Shown one piece after another: positions 25,873-33,845 of a stretch of DNA of 64,000 nt. Source of the stretch: Candidatus Obscuribacter sp. (GTDB taxonomy: Bacteria; Cyanobacteriota; Vampirovibrionia; Obscuribacterales; Obscuribacteraceae). Each line of letters opens with the position of its first letter. Within the stretch, counting starts at the first letter, position 1. Position numbers and translations under genes: made by a program. The stretch spans positions 3,472,001 to 3,536,000 of the forward strand of contig JADJQZ010000001.1 in NCBI GenBank assembly GCA_016712465.1, written 5' to 3'. The notes beneath the pieces were generated by a model. That model had not been told where the DNA came from. It saw only the letters and a list, made by a program, of their open reading frames with translations, and ran no database searches.

Positions 25873-25885
25873 ACTGATTAATCAC

Positions 25886-27409
25886 TCAAGGTTGCTTAAT
25901 TACGGGAAATTCTTTGAGGAATTTGCCCTTCCATAGAATCATAACCGCCAGATGGTGATCCGCCGGTACTATGTTGGGACAAGAAAAATAAAGAGTGCGC
26001 TCGTCACCGGGAGCAAAAGCATTGGCGGCGGAGCTGGCAACCGGCAAGACCACGGACCCCTTGGAGCGTCGTTTGGTGTTGTCATAGAAAACAGCCGTCA
26101 GGGTGAGGTCTTCTACCGGAGCGCCGGAGATATTCTTGATCTTAATTTCCCCTTCGGGAGTGAGACTGCCCCGGGCCAGCCAGTTGCGTGAAGAAATTAT
26201 GGAAATGGGCGGTGAGCCTGGGTTCCATTTATCGGGCTTGACCTCTACCTTGGGTTCATTCTTCTTCTCCTCTTTCAGGAGAGCTTCCAGTTTCTCGCTC
26301 ACCCTCTCAGCATGCCCCTTAACGGAGAGTGCTTCCTGGGCCTTATTCTCGCTCACCAACTGTCCACTCCATTTGTCCAGAGTGCTAATTAGCTGCTTGA
26401 GAAGAGCGGCGGTCGGTCTCAGGGCACAAGCTTCTTCCAGGGCTCTCACCGCTCCGGCATAGTTGGCAAGCTTGAGATTCAGACCGGCCAGAAGCTCATA
26501 GTTTTCAAAACTTCTCTCTTTGTCTACAAGTTCGGTCAGGGCGGCCTGAGCACCCTTGATCTCCTTCAATTCGATGAAGAGCTCCACCAGTCGATGGCGC
26601 ACTTCCAGGTTATTTGGATCACTCTGGGCCACGACCTGGTAGTTTTCTACAGCTTTACGCTTATCACCAAGTTTGGTGTAAATTCCACCCAGGGCCATGC
26701 GCGACATCGGCTCATCGCAAGCAGCCACACTCTTTTCAAGCAGCTCAATGGCTTTTTGATCGTCCTTGTCCCGGGTCTGAGCCAGGGCACTTAGTTCTCG
26801 ATAACAACGGGCCAGAAGGTGCGGCACCTGTGCTTTCAAGGGCTCCTCCAGGTAGCCGGCGTAGCGCCTGGTCAGATTCAATCGTTCCACTGCACCATCG
26901 AGATTGCCGGCTGCCATATCGGCTTCCGACCACTTGAAATACATGCGGGCCAGACTTCCGGAAAGCTTGTCGGCATTTACCGAATTCTGGGCCGAATGGC
27001 AAAGCCGCTCCGCTTCTTCAAAATGACCGCGATTCTGGTAGTAAACAGAAAAGTTATCCACCACGGAAGCCAGAGACTCATCCTTCACCCCCACGCGAAA
27101 AGCAGTGTCCAGGGCTGTGCGGCCCTCCGCCACCCTGTCGGTGGCGAGATAACCCTGAGCCAGCCAGGGATAGACGGCTCCGTCAGCCGGATTCTGCTTG
27201 TAAAGGTCTTCTAGAAGCGGTACAGCCTGAGCGGCCCTTCCACTGTTCAGCAACTTGACCGCTTTACCCAGGGGAGTCTCACGGGGAGTAAAGACAATGT
27301 AACCTGAAAGGCCTGCAACCAGAGCCACTACCAGAAAGACCAATAACGGCTTCAGCTTACCGCTGCCAGGCACCGATACCTTTTCAAATTCAGAGCCCGA
27401 TTCTGTCAT
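25886..27409 (-). CDS. Membrane-anchored TPR protein
   Basis: About 507 residues. One N-terminal transmembrane helix (LKPLLVFLVVALVAGLSGYIVF) is followed by about nine TPR-like helix pairs (for example LNSGRAAQAVPLLEDLYKQN and LGGIYTKLGDKRKAVENYQV). The C-terminal beta-rich domain of about 110 residues (GEIKIKNISGAPVEDLTLTA) looks like an Ig-like/FxLYD-type fold. The frame extends to 27475, only 2 nt from the divergent gene. A start at ATG 27409 leaves room for promoters and still includes the membrane helix. It is the first gene of the five-gene run. A role in organising an envelope complex is inference. Confidence 0.75.
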   Translation of the reverse strand: MTESGSEFEKVSVPGSGKLKPLLVFLVVALVAGLSGYIVFTPRETPLGKAVKLLNSGRAAQAVPLLEDLYKQNPADGAVYPWLAQGYLATDRVAEGRTALDTAFRVGVKDESLASVVDNFSVYYQNRGHFEEAERLCHSAQNSVNADKLSGSLARMYFKWSEADMAAGNLDGAVERLNLTRRYAGYLEEPLKAQVPHLLARCYRELSALAQTRDKDDQKAIELLEKSVAACDEPMSRMALGGIYTKLGDKRKAVENYQVVAQSDPNNLEVRHRLVELFIELKEIKGAQAALTELVDKERSFENYELLAGLNLKLANYAGAVRALEEACALRPTAALLKQLISTLDKWSGQLVSENKAQEALSVKGHAERVSEKLEALLKEEKKNEPKVEVKPDKWNPGSPPISIISSRNWLARGSLTPEGEIKIKNISGAPVEDLTLTAVFYDNTKRRSKGSVVLPVASSAANAFAPGDERTLYFSCPNIVPADHHLAVMILWKGKFLKEFPVIKQP

Positions 27410-27460
27410 TTCTATTTCATTTCTGCCGGTCTGTGCTGTATGCAAAGTGGTATCAGAAGC

Positions 27461-27466
27461 TATAAT
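27461..27466 (+). promoter_or_regulatory. TATAAT -10 box, short or no leader
   Basis: A perfect TATAAT lies 11 nt before the ATG at 27478, so the transcript would begin roughly 4-6 nt before the start codon. No good -35 is visible 16-18 nt upstream. No ribosome binding site precedes the ATG, consistent with a near-leaderless mRNA. Confidence 0.4.
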
Positions 27467-27477
27467 AGCTCCCACTT

Positions 27478-28386
27478 ATGCCATCTGATATTAACCTGAC
27501 ACCAACTGGGTCGCTGATTGAGATAGTCCCACAATCTCACGGTTCGACTCAAGGCACTAGTCAAGCAATTCCCGGTCGCACCTGGGGTACTGCTTCGGAG
27601 TGTCGCGCCGCCGCCCTGCTCGTTCACGGACTGGGGGCCCATTCCGGATGGTATGAAGCCCTGGGACGCCGCCTGAGGGTGAAGCGCTTCTTCTCACTGG
27701 CTTATGACCAGGTAGGCTTTGGAAAAAGGCGCAACCAGACCTTGATGATGAAGCAGCAATGGCTGGACGACATCAAAGAAGCCTATGACCACTTGAGAAA
27801 TACGGTCGGAGACAAACCCATATTTGTGATGGGCAACTCCATGGGTGCCCTTCTAGCCTTGAAAGCTTCCGGCAAGCTGGGACAGGCTGGCAGTGAGGCG
27901 CCGGCCGGGCTGGTCCTCTTTTCGCCAGGCTTCGACGGCCACCCCCAGACCTTCAAGTTTTCTTACCGAGCCCGGGCCATTTACAAAGCCCTTTTTGATC
28001 CCGATGCCGAACTGGCCCTTCCTTATACGTTTGACGACATCACCCGTGAGGAAACCGTGCGCAACTGGCTGGCCAATGACCCGGACCAGCGCACGGTGCT
28101 GCCGGCCCGCATGCTTCTGGAACTGCTCAAACTCAGTCAGGAAGTGAAGACTTCGGTGAAGAAGGTCAATTGCCCGGTGCTCATGCTTACGGCCGGTCAG
28201 GAGAAGATAGTCGACAATCAAGTAAACGAGCAGGTCTTCGAGAGGCTCTCGGCACCTAAGAAAAACAGCCATCGCTTTGAAGCGGCCTGGCATGATTTGA
28301 TGTTCGACCCACTACTCGACGAAGTGGTGGAAATGGTTTCCGCCTGGATGATTGAAGTAGCCAAAGAAAGACAAGCCGTCGGCTGA
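27478..28386 (+). CDS. Alpha/beta hydrolase (monoacylglycerol lipase-like)
   Basis: A Hydrolase_4/serine aminopeptidase-like alpha/beta hydrolase of 302 residues. The oxyanion region is LLVHGLGAHSGWYEALGRRL, the nucleophile elbow GNSMGALLAL (Ser about 122) and the terminal His in AAWHDLMFDP. The acidic residue, normally Asp in a G-x-D-x-[IL]-V context, is Glu here (AGQEKIVDN). It is probably cytosolic and cleaves monoacylglycerol-type or other lipid esters. The acyl-CoA synthetase gene 160 bp downstream supports a lipid role. Confidence 0.88.
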   Translation: MPSDINLTPTGSLIEIVPQSHGSTQGTSQAIPGRTWGTASECRAAALLVHGLGAHSGWYEALGRRLRVKRFFSLAYDQVGFGKRRNQTLMMKQQWLDDIKEAYDHLRNTVGDKPIFVMGNSMGALLALKASGKLGQAGSEAPAGLVLFSPGFDGHPQTFKFSYRARAIYKALFDPDAELALPYTFDDITREETVRNWLANDPDQRTVLPARMLLELLKLSQEVKTSVKKVNCPVLMLTAGQEKIVDNQVNEQVFERLSAPKKNSHRFEAAWHDLMFDPLLDEVVEMVSAWMIEVAKERQAVG

Positions 28387-28546
28387 TTTTCCGGTCCCGA
28401 GGCCAGTTTATATTCCTCTCACCGAGAGCGGCAATGCTGCGCATATACACTGGCAATACGGCAATTCCGAGAAATAATTTAGGCTTCTCGACTCATACTG
28501 AAAACTGAATATAATAAGGCTCGGCGTGTATTAGAGGGATTTCTAG

Positions 28547-30472
28547 ATGGTTTTGGAACAACTTCATTCCGACCGCATAACCGAACGTAATCTGGCAGCA
28601 GTATTTTTCACCCGCGCCAAAGGTCTGGGAGAGCACCCTGCCGTCAAATACAAAGACAAGAAAGAACCCTATAAAACCATGAGCTGGAAGGATTACAGCC
28701 GCCTGGTCAGGGAAATTGCGCTCGGTCTGATGACCCTGGGCTTGAAGCCCGATGAAAAAGCCGCCATTTTTTCTTCTACCACCCATTTCTGGGTGGCAGC
28801 CGACTTTGCCACCATATCCAATGGCGCCGTTTCCGTGCCGATATATCACACCTCATCGGCTTCCGATATTGAATACATCATTGAAAACTCACAGGCCAGG
28901 GTCGTCTTTGTTCAGAATGAAACCCTTTTGAAGAAATTAGCGGCGGTGCGCGAAAAGCTTACTTGCCTGCACAAAATAGTGATCTTTTACCTGCCGGAAG
29001 ATGCCAAAACAGCAGAAGAACTGGCCAGGAAACATAATCTCCCCACACAGCTTCTCACCGACATTGAAAGCTTGCGCAAACTCGGCAGCAGTCTTGATAC
29101 GGCTCACTTGAAAATCCTGGAAGACAGGATGAAATCCACCACCCTGGACAGCGTCGCCACTATCATCTACACGTCCGGCACCACTGGTGTTCCCAAAGGC
29201 GTGCCCCTCACCCACGGCAACATCATCTCTGTTCTGGAAGACATCAAGCCCGTTCTGCCCATCGACGAACAAGATGTCTATCTCTCCTATTTACCGCTCT
29301 CCCATGTATTTGAGCGCATCTGCGGCGAGTTCTACTGGATGGTGAAAGGCGGCACCTGTGCCTTTGCCGAAAGCATTGAAAGCATGGGTCGCAATATGGC
29401 TGAGGTAGAACCCAGCATGCTCCTGGTGGTTCCCCGGGTTCTCGATCGCATCTATTCCAAAGTGAAAGCCGGCATCGAAGGAGCCTCCGGCCGCAAAAAG
29501 CAAATCATCGACTGGGCTCTCTCCGTAGGCGAGGAGATGGTCGACCGGCAGGCCGAGAAGAAGGCTGTGGGTCCCATTCTACTGCTCAAGCACGTCATCG
29601 CCGATAAGCTCGCCCTGTCCAAACTGCGGGAAAAGATTGGTCCCCATTTGAGACTGGTGGTTTCAGGCGGTGCGCCGGCTACCAGGGAAACCCTGCGCTT
29701 CTTCAATTCTATAGGCATAAGCGCTCTGGAAGGCTATGGTCTGACAGAAACCGCCGCCCCCACCAATGTCAATCAGGTCAACTGTGTACGCATGGGTACG
29801 GTAGGTCCTTGCCTGCCCTCCCTTGAGCAAAGGATTGCCGATGACGGCGAAATTCTAGTGCGTGGACCGTCCATATTTAAGGGTTATTACCGTAATCCGG
29901 AAGCGACGGCAGAAGCCTTCGAAGGTGACTGGTTCAAAACCGGCGATATTGGGTGCCTGGACGAATTTGGCTACCTGCGCATTACTGACCGCAAGAAAGA
30001 CTTGATCGTCAACTCTGCCGGCAAGAATATTGCACCGCAGAAAATCGAAGCGATACTAAAGACGGTGCCGTCCGTTACCCAGGCTGTTGTCTTCGGCGAC
30101 AAAGAAAAGCATCTGGTAGCGCTCATTACGCTGGAAGAGCAAACCGCTCTGGATATAGCTAGAGAGCAGGGCATAGAATGCAATTCTTACTTCGACCTGG
30201 TCAAAAACAGCGAATTTACCGGCTATCTGCGCAAGGAAATCTCCCTGCGCAGTCGCGGACTGGCCGACTACGAACAGGTCAAACGCTTTACAGTTCTAGC
30301 CAGCGACCTTTCCGTTGAGGCGGGTGAGTTGACAGCCACGCTCAAGATCAAACGCAACGTCGTAGCCAGAAACTACAAAGAGCTGATTGAAGCCATGTAC
30401 AAGCACCGCGAGGAAGAAGTAAGAGAGCTGACGGAAAGGCAGAAACCGGCGCTGTACGCAGTCAAGAGCTAA
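28547..30472 (+). CDS. Long-chain acyl-CoA synthetase (AMP-forming)
   Basis: An adenylate-forming enzyme of 641 residues that activates fatty acids to acyl-CoA. The AMP-binding P-loop reads TIIYTSGTTGVPKGVPLTHG. Also present are the motifs LSYLPLSHVFER, EGYGLTETAAPTNVN, WFKTGDIGCLDEFGYL and DRKKDLIVNSAGKNIAPQKI, the last holding the hinge Asp/Arg/Lys region. The length and the insert after the P-loop match the eukaryotic-like FAA1 subgroup common in cyanobacteria. ATG 28547 has AGAGGG 9 nt upstream. With the neighbouring hydrolase and the ETF/ETF-QO operon it fits fatty-acid degradation. Confidence 0.94.
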   Translation: MVLEQLHSDRITERNLAAVFFTRAKGLGEHPAVKYKDKKEPYKTMSWKDYSRLVREIALGLMTLGLKPDEKAAIFSSTTHFWVAADFATISNGAVSVPIYHTSSASDIEYIIENSQARVVFVQNETLLKKLAAVREKLTCLHKIVIFYLPEDAKTAEELARKHNLPTQLLTDIESLRKLGSSLDTAHLKILEDRMKSTTLDSVATIIYTSGTTGVPKGVPLTHGNIISVLEDIKPVLPIDEQDVYLSYLPLSHVFERICGEFYWMVKGGTCAFAESIESMGRNMAEVEPSMLLVVPRVLDRIYSKVKAGIEGASGRKKQIIDWALSVGEEMVDRQAEKKAVGPILLLKHVIADKLALSKLREKIGPHLRLVVSGGAPATRETLRFFNSIGISALEGYGLTETAAPTNVNQVNCVRMGTVGPCLPSLEQRIADDGEILVRGPSIFKGYYRNPEATAEAFEGDWFKTGDIGCLDEFGYLRITDRKKDLIVNSAGKNIAPQKIEAILKTVPSVTQAVVFGDKEKHLVALITLEEQTALDIAREQGIECNSYFDLVKNSEFTGYLRKEISLRSRGLADYEQVKRFTVLASDLSVEAGELTATLKIKRNVVARNYKELIEAMYKHREEEVRELTERQKPALYAVKS

Positions 30473-30499
30473 GAGCACTCGGCTACATTTAAAGGCAAA

Positions 30500-30534
30500 A
30501 AGAACGGTGCTCCTTGTTAAGGAGCACCGTTCTT
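30500..30534. terminator. Bidirectional terminator, 16-bp stem
   Basis: AAGAACGGTGCTCCTT and its exact complement (30519-30534) flank a 3-nt GTT loop. The A run at 30496-30501 gives a T tract on the minus strand, so it is a good terminator for the beta-propeller gene and probably also ends the acyl-CoA synthetase transcript. Confidence 0.85.
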
Positions 30535-30610
30535 ACAAAAGAGGAGAGTTCAAGTCATCCCTGGAAAAATTGCATCCTTGCAAAATACTTTCGGTTAAAA
30601 GCAGAGTCGC

Positions 30611-31756
30611 CTAAGAAAGAGCCGTGGCCGAAGCTGTGCGGTCAGCCTTGTCGAGAGCTGCAATCTTGAGAACGCGGGAGCGTCCGGCCTCCAGAACAAA
30701 AAGAGCGCCGTCGGAGCTGAATGCCACACCGGTTGGATTGACCAGACCGGAAAGGAAGGTCTCAGTACGTCCCTCACGGTTGATGCGAATCACCATTCCG
30801 GCCCGTCCGGCCGTCACATACAGGCGTCCGAGGCTGTCCATGGCTAGATTACCGTCGTATCCGTCGGCAAAATTGAAGCACTCGGACTCAGCAACCTGAA
30901 TCCTGGTCACCTCCCTGCCGTCCAGAGAGCGTTTCACCACACAGCCGGAGGCATGCTCCAGGCACCAGAGGAATCCGTCCGGATCAAGGAGCAAGCCCTG
31001 CGTGCCGTGCCCGGGACCACCGAGAAGAACTTCGGAGTCGCCGCTCTTGTCGATTTTGAAGATGCCGCCGGTGTTGGAAGGGAAATTGGAGACATATACC
31101 TCTTCTCTGGCTCCTATGGCCAGGTCGGAGAGGAAGGTGCCGCCGCCGGTGAGGTTGCCGTCCAACTGGGCGAGGATACGACCGGACTTGTTGGGATCAA
31201 TCTTGTAGACGGTCCCCTGAATGGTAGCCACGTAGAGCACGCCCTTGCGGTCAAAACGCAGGCCGGAAATAGTGCTGTTGCCGCGGATACGCGCATATTC
31301 GCTGAGAGCACCGTTTCCGTCTATGAACCAGACACTACCGTCGCAGGAGAAGTAAATACCGCCGGGACCGGCAGTCATCCGTGAAAAGCGATTGGAAAAG
31401 GCAGAATTAAGCTGGGACAGTACTCTCACCGCGTAACCGCGAGGGGCGTCGGGCAGGTCTATGACATTGGTCGGCGCGCCGGACTTACCGTCCTTCTCGG
31501 TGGAGAAATTGGTCTCGTCCTCCTCGGAAATTTCGGCTGAGGTAATGTCTATATGCAGAATCAGGTGCAGGGGAATGAGGATACGGCGGACATGAATCTG
31601 ACCGTCACTTTCATGGGAATAGGACTCTACGTCGATATGGTCGTGGTCGACGGTGAGAACCCGCCCGGTCACGGTATTGTGACAACCCATGCCGTACCAG
31701 ATTTGAATCTTCTGTCTAGAATCAACAAAGCCCTGTAATCTGGTCCTGAAACTCAT
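30611..31756 (-). CDS. NHL/SMP-30-like beta-propeller with N-terminal Sm-like barrel
   Basis: About 381 residues. The C-terminal 270 residues contain about six blade-like repeats (GLRFDRKGVLYVATIQGTVY, NLAMDSLGRLYVTAGRAGMV, GVAFSSDGALFVLEAGRSRV). The first 70 residues (IQIWYGMGCHNTVTGRVLTV then HIDVESY...ILIPLHLILHIDI) alternate as a small beta barrel resembling an Sm/SH3 fold. No signal peptide is seen, so it is likely cytosolic. The ATG at 31756, with GAGGG 9 nt upstream, avoids overlap with rsfS. Ligand or enzymatic activity is unknown. Confidence 0.82.
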   Translation of the reverse strand: MSFRTRLQGFVDSRQKIQIWYGMGCHNTVTGRVLTVDHDHIDVESYSHESDGQIHVRRILIPLHLILHIDITSAEISEEDETNFSTEKDGKSGAPTNVIDLPDAPRGYAVRVLSQLNSAFSNRFSRMTAGPGGIYFSCDGSVWFIDGNGALSEYARIRGNSTISGLRFDRKGVLYVATIQGTVYKIDPNKSGRILAQLDGNLTGGGTFLSDLAIGAREEVYVSNFPSNTGGIFKIDKSGDSEVLLGGPGHGTQGLLLDPDGFLWCLEHASGCVVKRSLDGREVTRIQVAESECFNFADGYDGNLAMDSLGRLYVTAGRAGMVIRINREGRTETFLSGLVNPTGVAFSSDGALFVLEAGRSRVLKIAALDKADRTASATALS

Positions 31757-31811
31757 AGCAAATGGCCCTCGATAACCTTTTCCGAAAGTCAGAGTAAAAA
31801 CGTTTCTGCTT

Positions 31812-32240
31812 TTACTCTTGTACCCATTCTTCCCTATCAACAATCAAGGCATGATTCCAAAATTGTTCGATTTTGTAGTAATTGCGCTCTTTTTCTTGCA
31901 GTACGTGAACAATCACATGCCCGAAGTCTAAAAGCACCCAGCGGGCCTCTGTTTTGCCCTCGATGGACTTGGGTTTGAAACCTGCCTGCCTGAGTGTATC
32001 GTCAACGGCGTCGACGATGGCTCGCACCTGCGCGGCAGACTCGGCACCGGCAATGACAAAGTAATCGGCAAGCAGGGTCACCTTACTGACATCAAGGACA
32101 GTGGTGGATTTGGCTTTCTTGCTCTCACAAGCATTGGCAGCAAGATAGGCTGCCGCCTGAGAATCGACAACGGGTGTGTTTGTGGATGAGCTCAAGAGGA
32201 CACCAGCGAGATCCGACTCCTTATTTGTTCCCACTTCCAT
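31812..32240 (-). CDS. rsfS: Ribosomal silencing factor RsfS
   Basis: A RsfS/Iojap family protein that binds L14 on the 50S subunit and blocks subunit joining in slow growth. The family core is clear: ACESKKAKSTTVLDVSKVT, LADYFVIAGAESAAQVRAIV, GKTEARWVLLDFGHVIVHVL and REEWVQE-type ends. A Ser/Thr-rich 25-residue N-terminal extension precedes it. It is followed after 55 nt by the beta-propeller gene on the same strand. Confidence 0.94.
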   Translation of the reverse strand: MEVGTNKESDLAGVLLSSSTNTPVVDSQAAAYLAANACESKKAKSTTVLDVSKVTLLADYFVIAGAESAAQVRAIVDAVDDTLRQAGFKPKSIEGKTEARWVLLDFGHVIVHVLQEKERNYYKIEQFWNHALIVDREEWVQE

Positions 32241-32606
32241 GCTGATCTCACGCCCTCTCTGTATCTTTTAAGCTCATTAATTACCCTTCTTGAATTATAT
32301 TCCAAAGAAATCCTTTGCTACCCTTCCGCTTTCTGAGAACTTGGGCAATCTGACAAAAATTGTTCTCTGGAGCCACTTTCGCTAATTTCCAAGTGAGAAG
32401 AAAGAGGGGAGAGAAGAGGCCTTCAAGAGGCACTTGCCACAAGGAATGCAGAAAAGAAGAATTATCAAGAACCACTTTTTATGCCAAGTGTCTTGTTTCA
32501 GCCCTGCTGGTGCTGTATTCTTGCCTCTCACGTGGTTATTAGACCGCCAAGAATACACAAAGCATGTTGTTCTCATGAATTTAGGACCTGAGTAGGAGGA
32601 ACCCCT
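32241..32606. promoter_or_regulatory. HU leader region with long inverted repeat (32514-32557)
   Basis: A 366-bp divergent region between rsfS and the HU gene. About 50 bp before the HU start is a perfect 10-bp inverted repeat, TGTATTCTTG (32514-32523) and CAAGAATACA (32548-32557). Its 24-nt loop contains CACGTG. A weaker GAGAAC...GTTCTC repeat lies near 32335-32368. The first is placed to act as an operator or a leader hairpin for HU expression. Confidence 0.45.
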
Positions 32607-32888
32607 GTGAATAAAGCAGAACTGGCTGCCGAAATCGCTGCACGTACCAATACAACCAAGAAGTCTGTTGAAGAAATGCTGGCCGCCTTCACCGATGTAG
32701 TTACTGAAGTAGTAGCTAAAGGTGAACGCGTCACTCTAGTTGGCTTCGGCACCTTCTTGCGCCGCGACAGACAAGCCCGCGAGACAAACAACCCTCAAAA
32801 ACCCGGTGAGAAAATCAAAGTACCCGCCAAGCGCGTACCGGCTTTCACACCTGGTAAAGAGTTCAAGGATATTGTCGACCACAAATAA
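32607..32888 (+). CDS. HU family DNA-binding protein
   Basis: A 93-residue histone-like protein that bends DNA as a dimer. The full HU pattern is present: MNKAELAAEIAARTNTTKKS, the beta-arm start VTLVGFGTFLRRDRQARETN with Asn-Pro at the tip, and KVPAKRVPAFTPGKEFKDIV. GTG at 32607 has AGGAGG 8 nt upstream. A strong stem-loop follows. It is probably an abundant nucleoid protein. Confidence 0.97.
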   Translation: MNKAELAAEIAARTNTTKKSVEEMLAAFTDVVTEVVAKGERVTLVGFGTFLRRDRQARETNNPQKPGEKIKVPAKRVPAFTPGKEFKDIVDHK

Positions 32889-32913
32889 TTTGCCGGTCGC
32901 AAACTAAGAACCC

Positions 32914-32957
32914 AAAAGAAAGAGAGGTGCTCCCAAAAGAGCTCCTCTCTTTCTTTT
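32914..32957. terminator. Bidirectional terminator after HU gene
   Basis: A 19-bp stem (32914-32932 and 32939-32957, one mismatch) with a CCAAAA loop. It has A-rich left and T-rich right outer arms and lies between convergent genes (HU and the minus-strand TPR protein). Confidence 0.88.
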
Positions 32958-33002
32958 AGATATCTTCAAACAGCCCGTCCCACGGCAAACCAGGCACTCG
33001 CA

Positions 33003-33845
33003 CTACGGCTCGAACTGCGGCTGAATTTCTCCCTCGCCGCCGGCGGCACCCCCATCAACCCCTGCCGGCTGGCTGGCAGGAAGGGGACCAAGACGGGCAT
33101 TCAAGCTCTTGATCAGGGTTTCCAGGCGCTCATCGGCGCCGACACTATTTTTCCCTTCCAGAGCAAGGGCGCGGGCCAGTTCTAAATTGCCCAATCTAGC
33201 CTGCAAGAGGGAGCCGCAAACATAGGCCTCCACAAATTGCGGCGAAGCTTTCCAGCAATGAGAATAGCTATCCCTGGCCAGACGGAAATCGCCGTCGGCC
33301 TCCGCCACCCGGCCAAGTTCAAAAAAGCCCATGGCTTCCATAGTGGAAGGCACGCCCTGGCGCTGGTGGGACCGGGCCTGGTCGAGCAGGCTGAGGGCCT
33401 CCGTAAGCTTATCAAGAGAGGCGCCATAGTTACCTATGATCTCCTGACTGAGGGCTTGATCGTAGAGTTGGTAGGCTTGCGAAAGCAAGGAATAATTGCG
33501 CCGTCTCGGTTCGCTGTCGCTGACAGTATCCACCGGTTCAATTCTTTGAGAGGGTTTCTCCGGTACAAAGCGGCGCTTGCGGGAATTGAGCGCGGTAGCG
33601 CTTGCCCCCTTGCCATGCACACGGGCGTGGGCGTACTTCTTACCGCGGCTGGTCGAAACTTTCTTGCGGCCGCTTGCCGAGCGCCTTGCCGTTGTCTTCC
33701 TGGCGCCAGTGCCCCTGGCCTTGCTTGAGCTGCGTGCATGGCAATCAGTGATGGCGGCAAACGCCATCACTAATGCCAGAAGCAGGCTTAAGGTTCTGAA
33801 TTTAGCCGTTTTTCTCACAGGCTTCGCGTTCTTCCGGGCTGACAC
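33003..33845 (-). CDS. Secreted basic protein with TPR-like repeats
   Basis: 280 residues. A signal peptide (FRTLSLLLALVMAFAAITDC) is followed by a strongly basic Arg/Lys/Ser segment (about 40-95), then TPR-like helices (YQLYDQALSQEIIGNYGASL, ELGRVAEADGDFRLARDSY) and a Gly/Pro tail. The GTG at 33845 overlaps pnp by 44 nt. A second GTG at 33818 would shorten the overlap and still leave the signal peptide intact. Function unknown; the basic stretch could contact acidic cell-wall polymers or nucleic acid. Confidence 0.68.
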   Translation of the reverse strand: MSARKNAKPVRKTAKFRTLSLLLALVMAFAAITDCHARSSSKARGTGARKTTARRSASGRKKVSTSRGKKYAHARVHGKGASATALNSRKRRFVPEKPSQRIEPVDTVSDSEPRRRNYSLLSQAYQLYDQALSQEIIGNYGASLDKLTEALSLLDQARSHQRQGVPSTMEAMGFFELGRVAEADGDFRLARDSYSHCWKASPQFVEAYVCGSLLQARLGNLELARALALEGKNSVGADERLETLIKSLNARLGPLPASQPAGVDGGAAGGEGEIQPQFEP

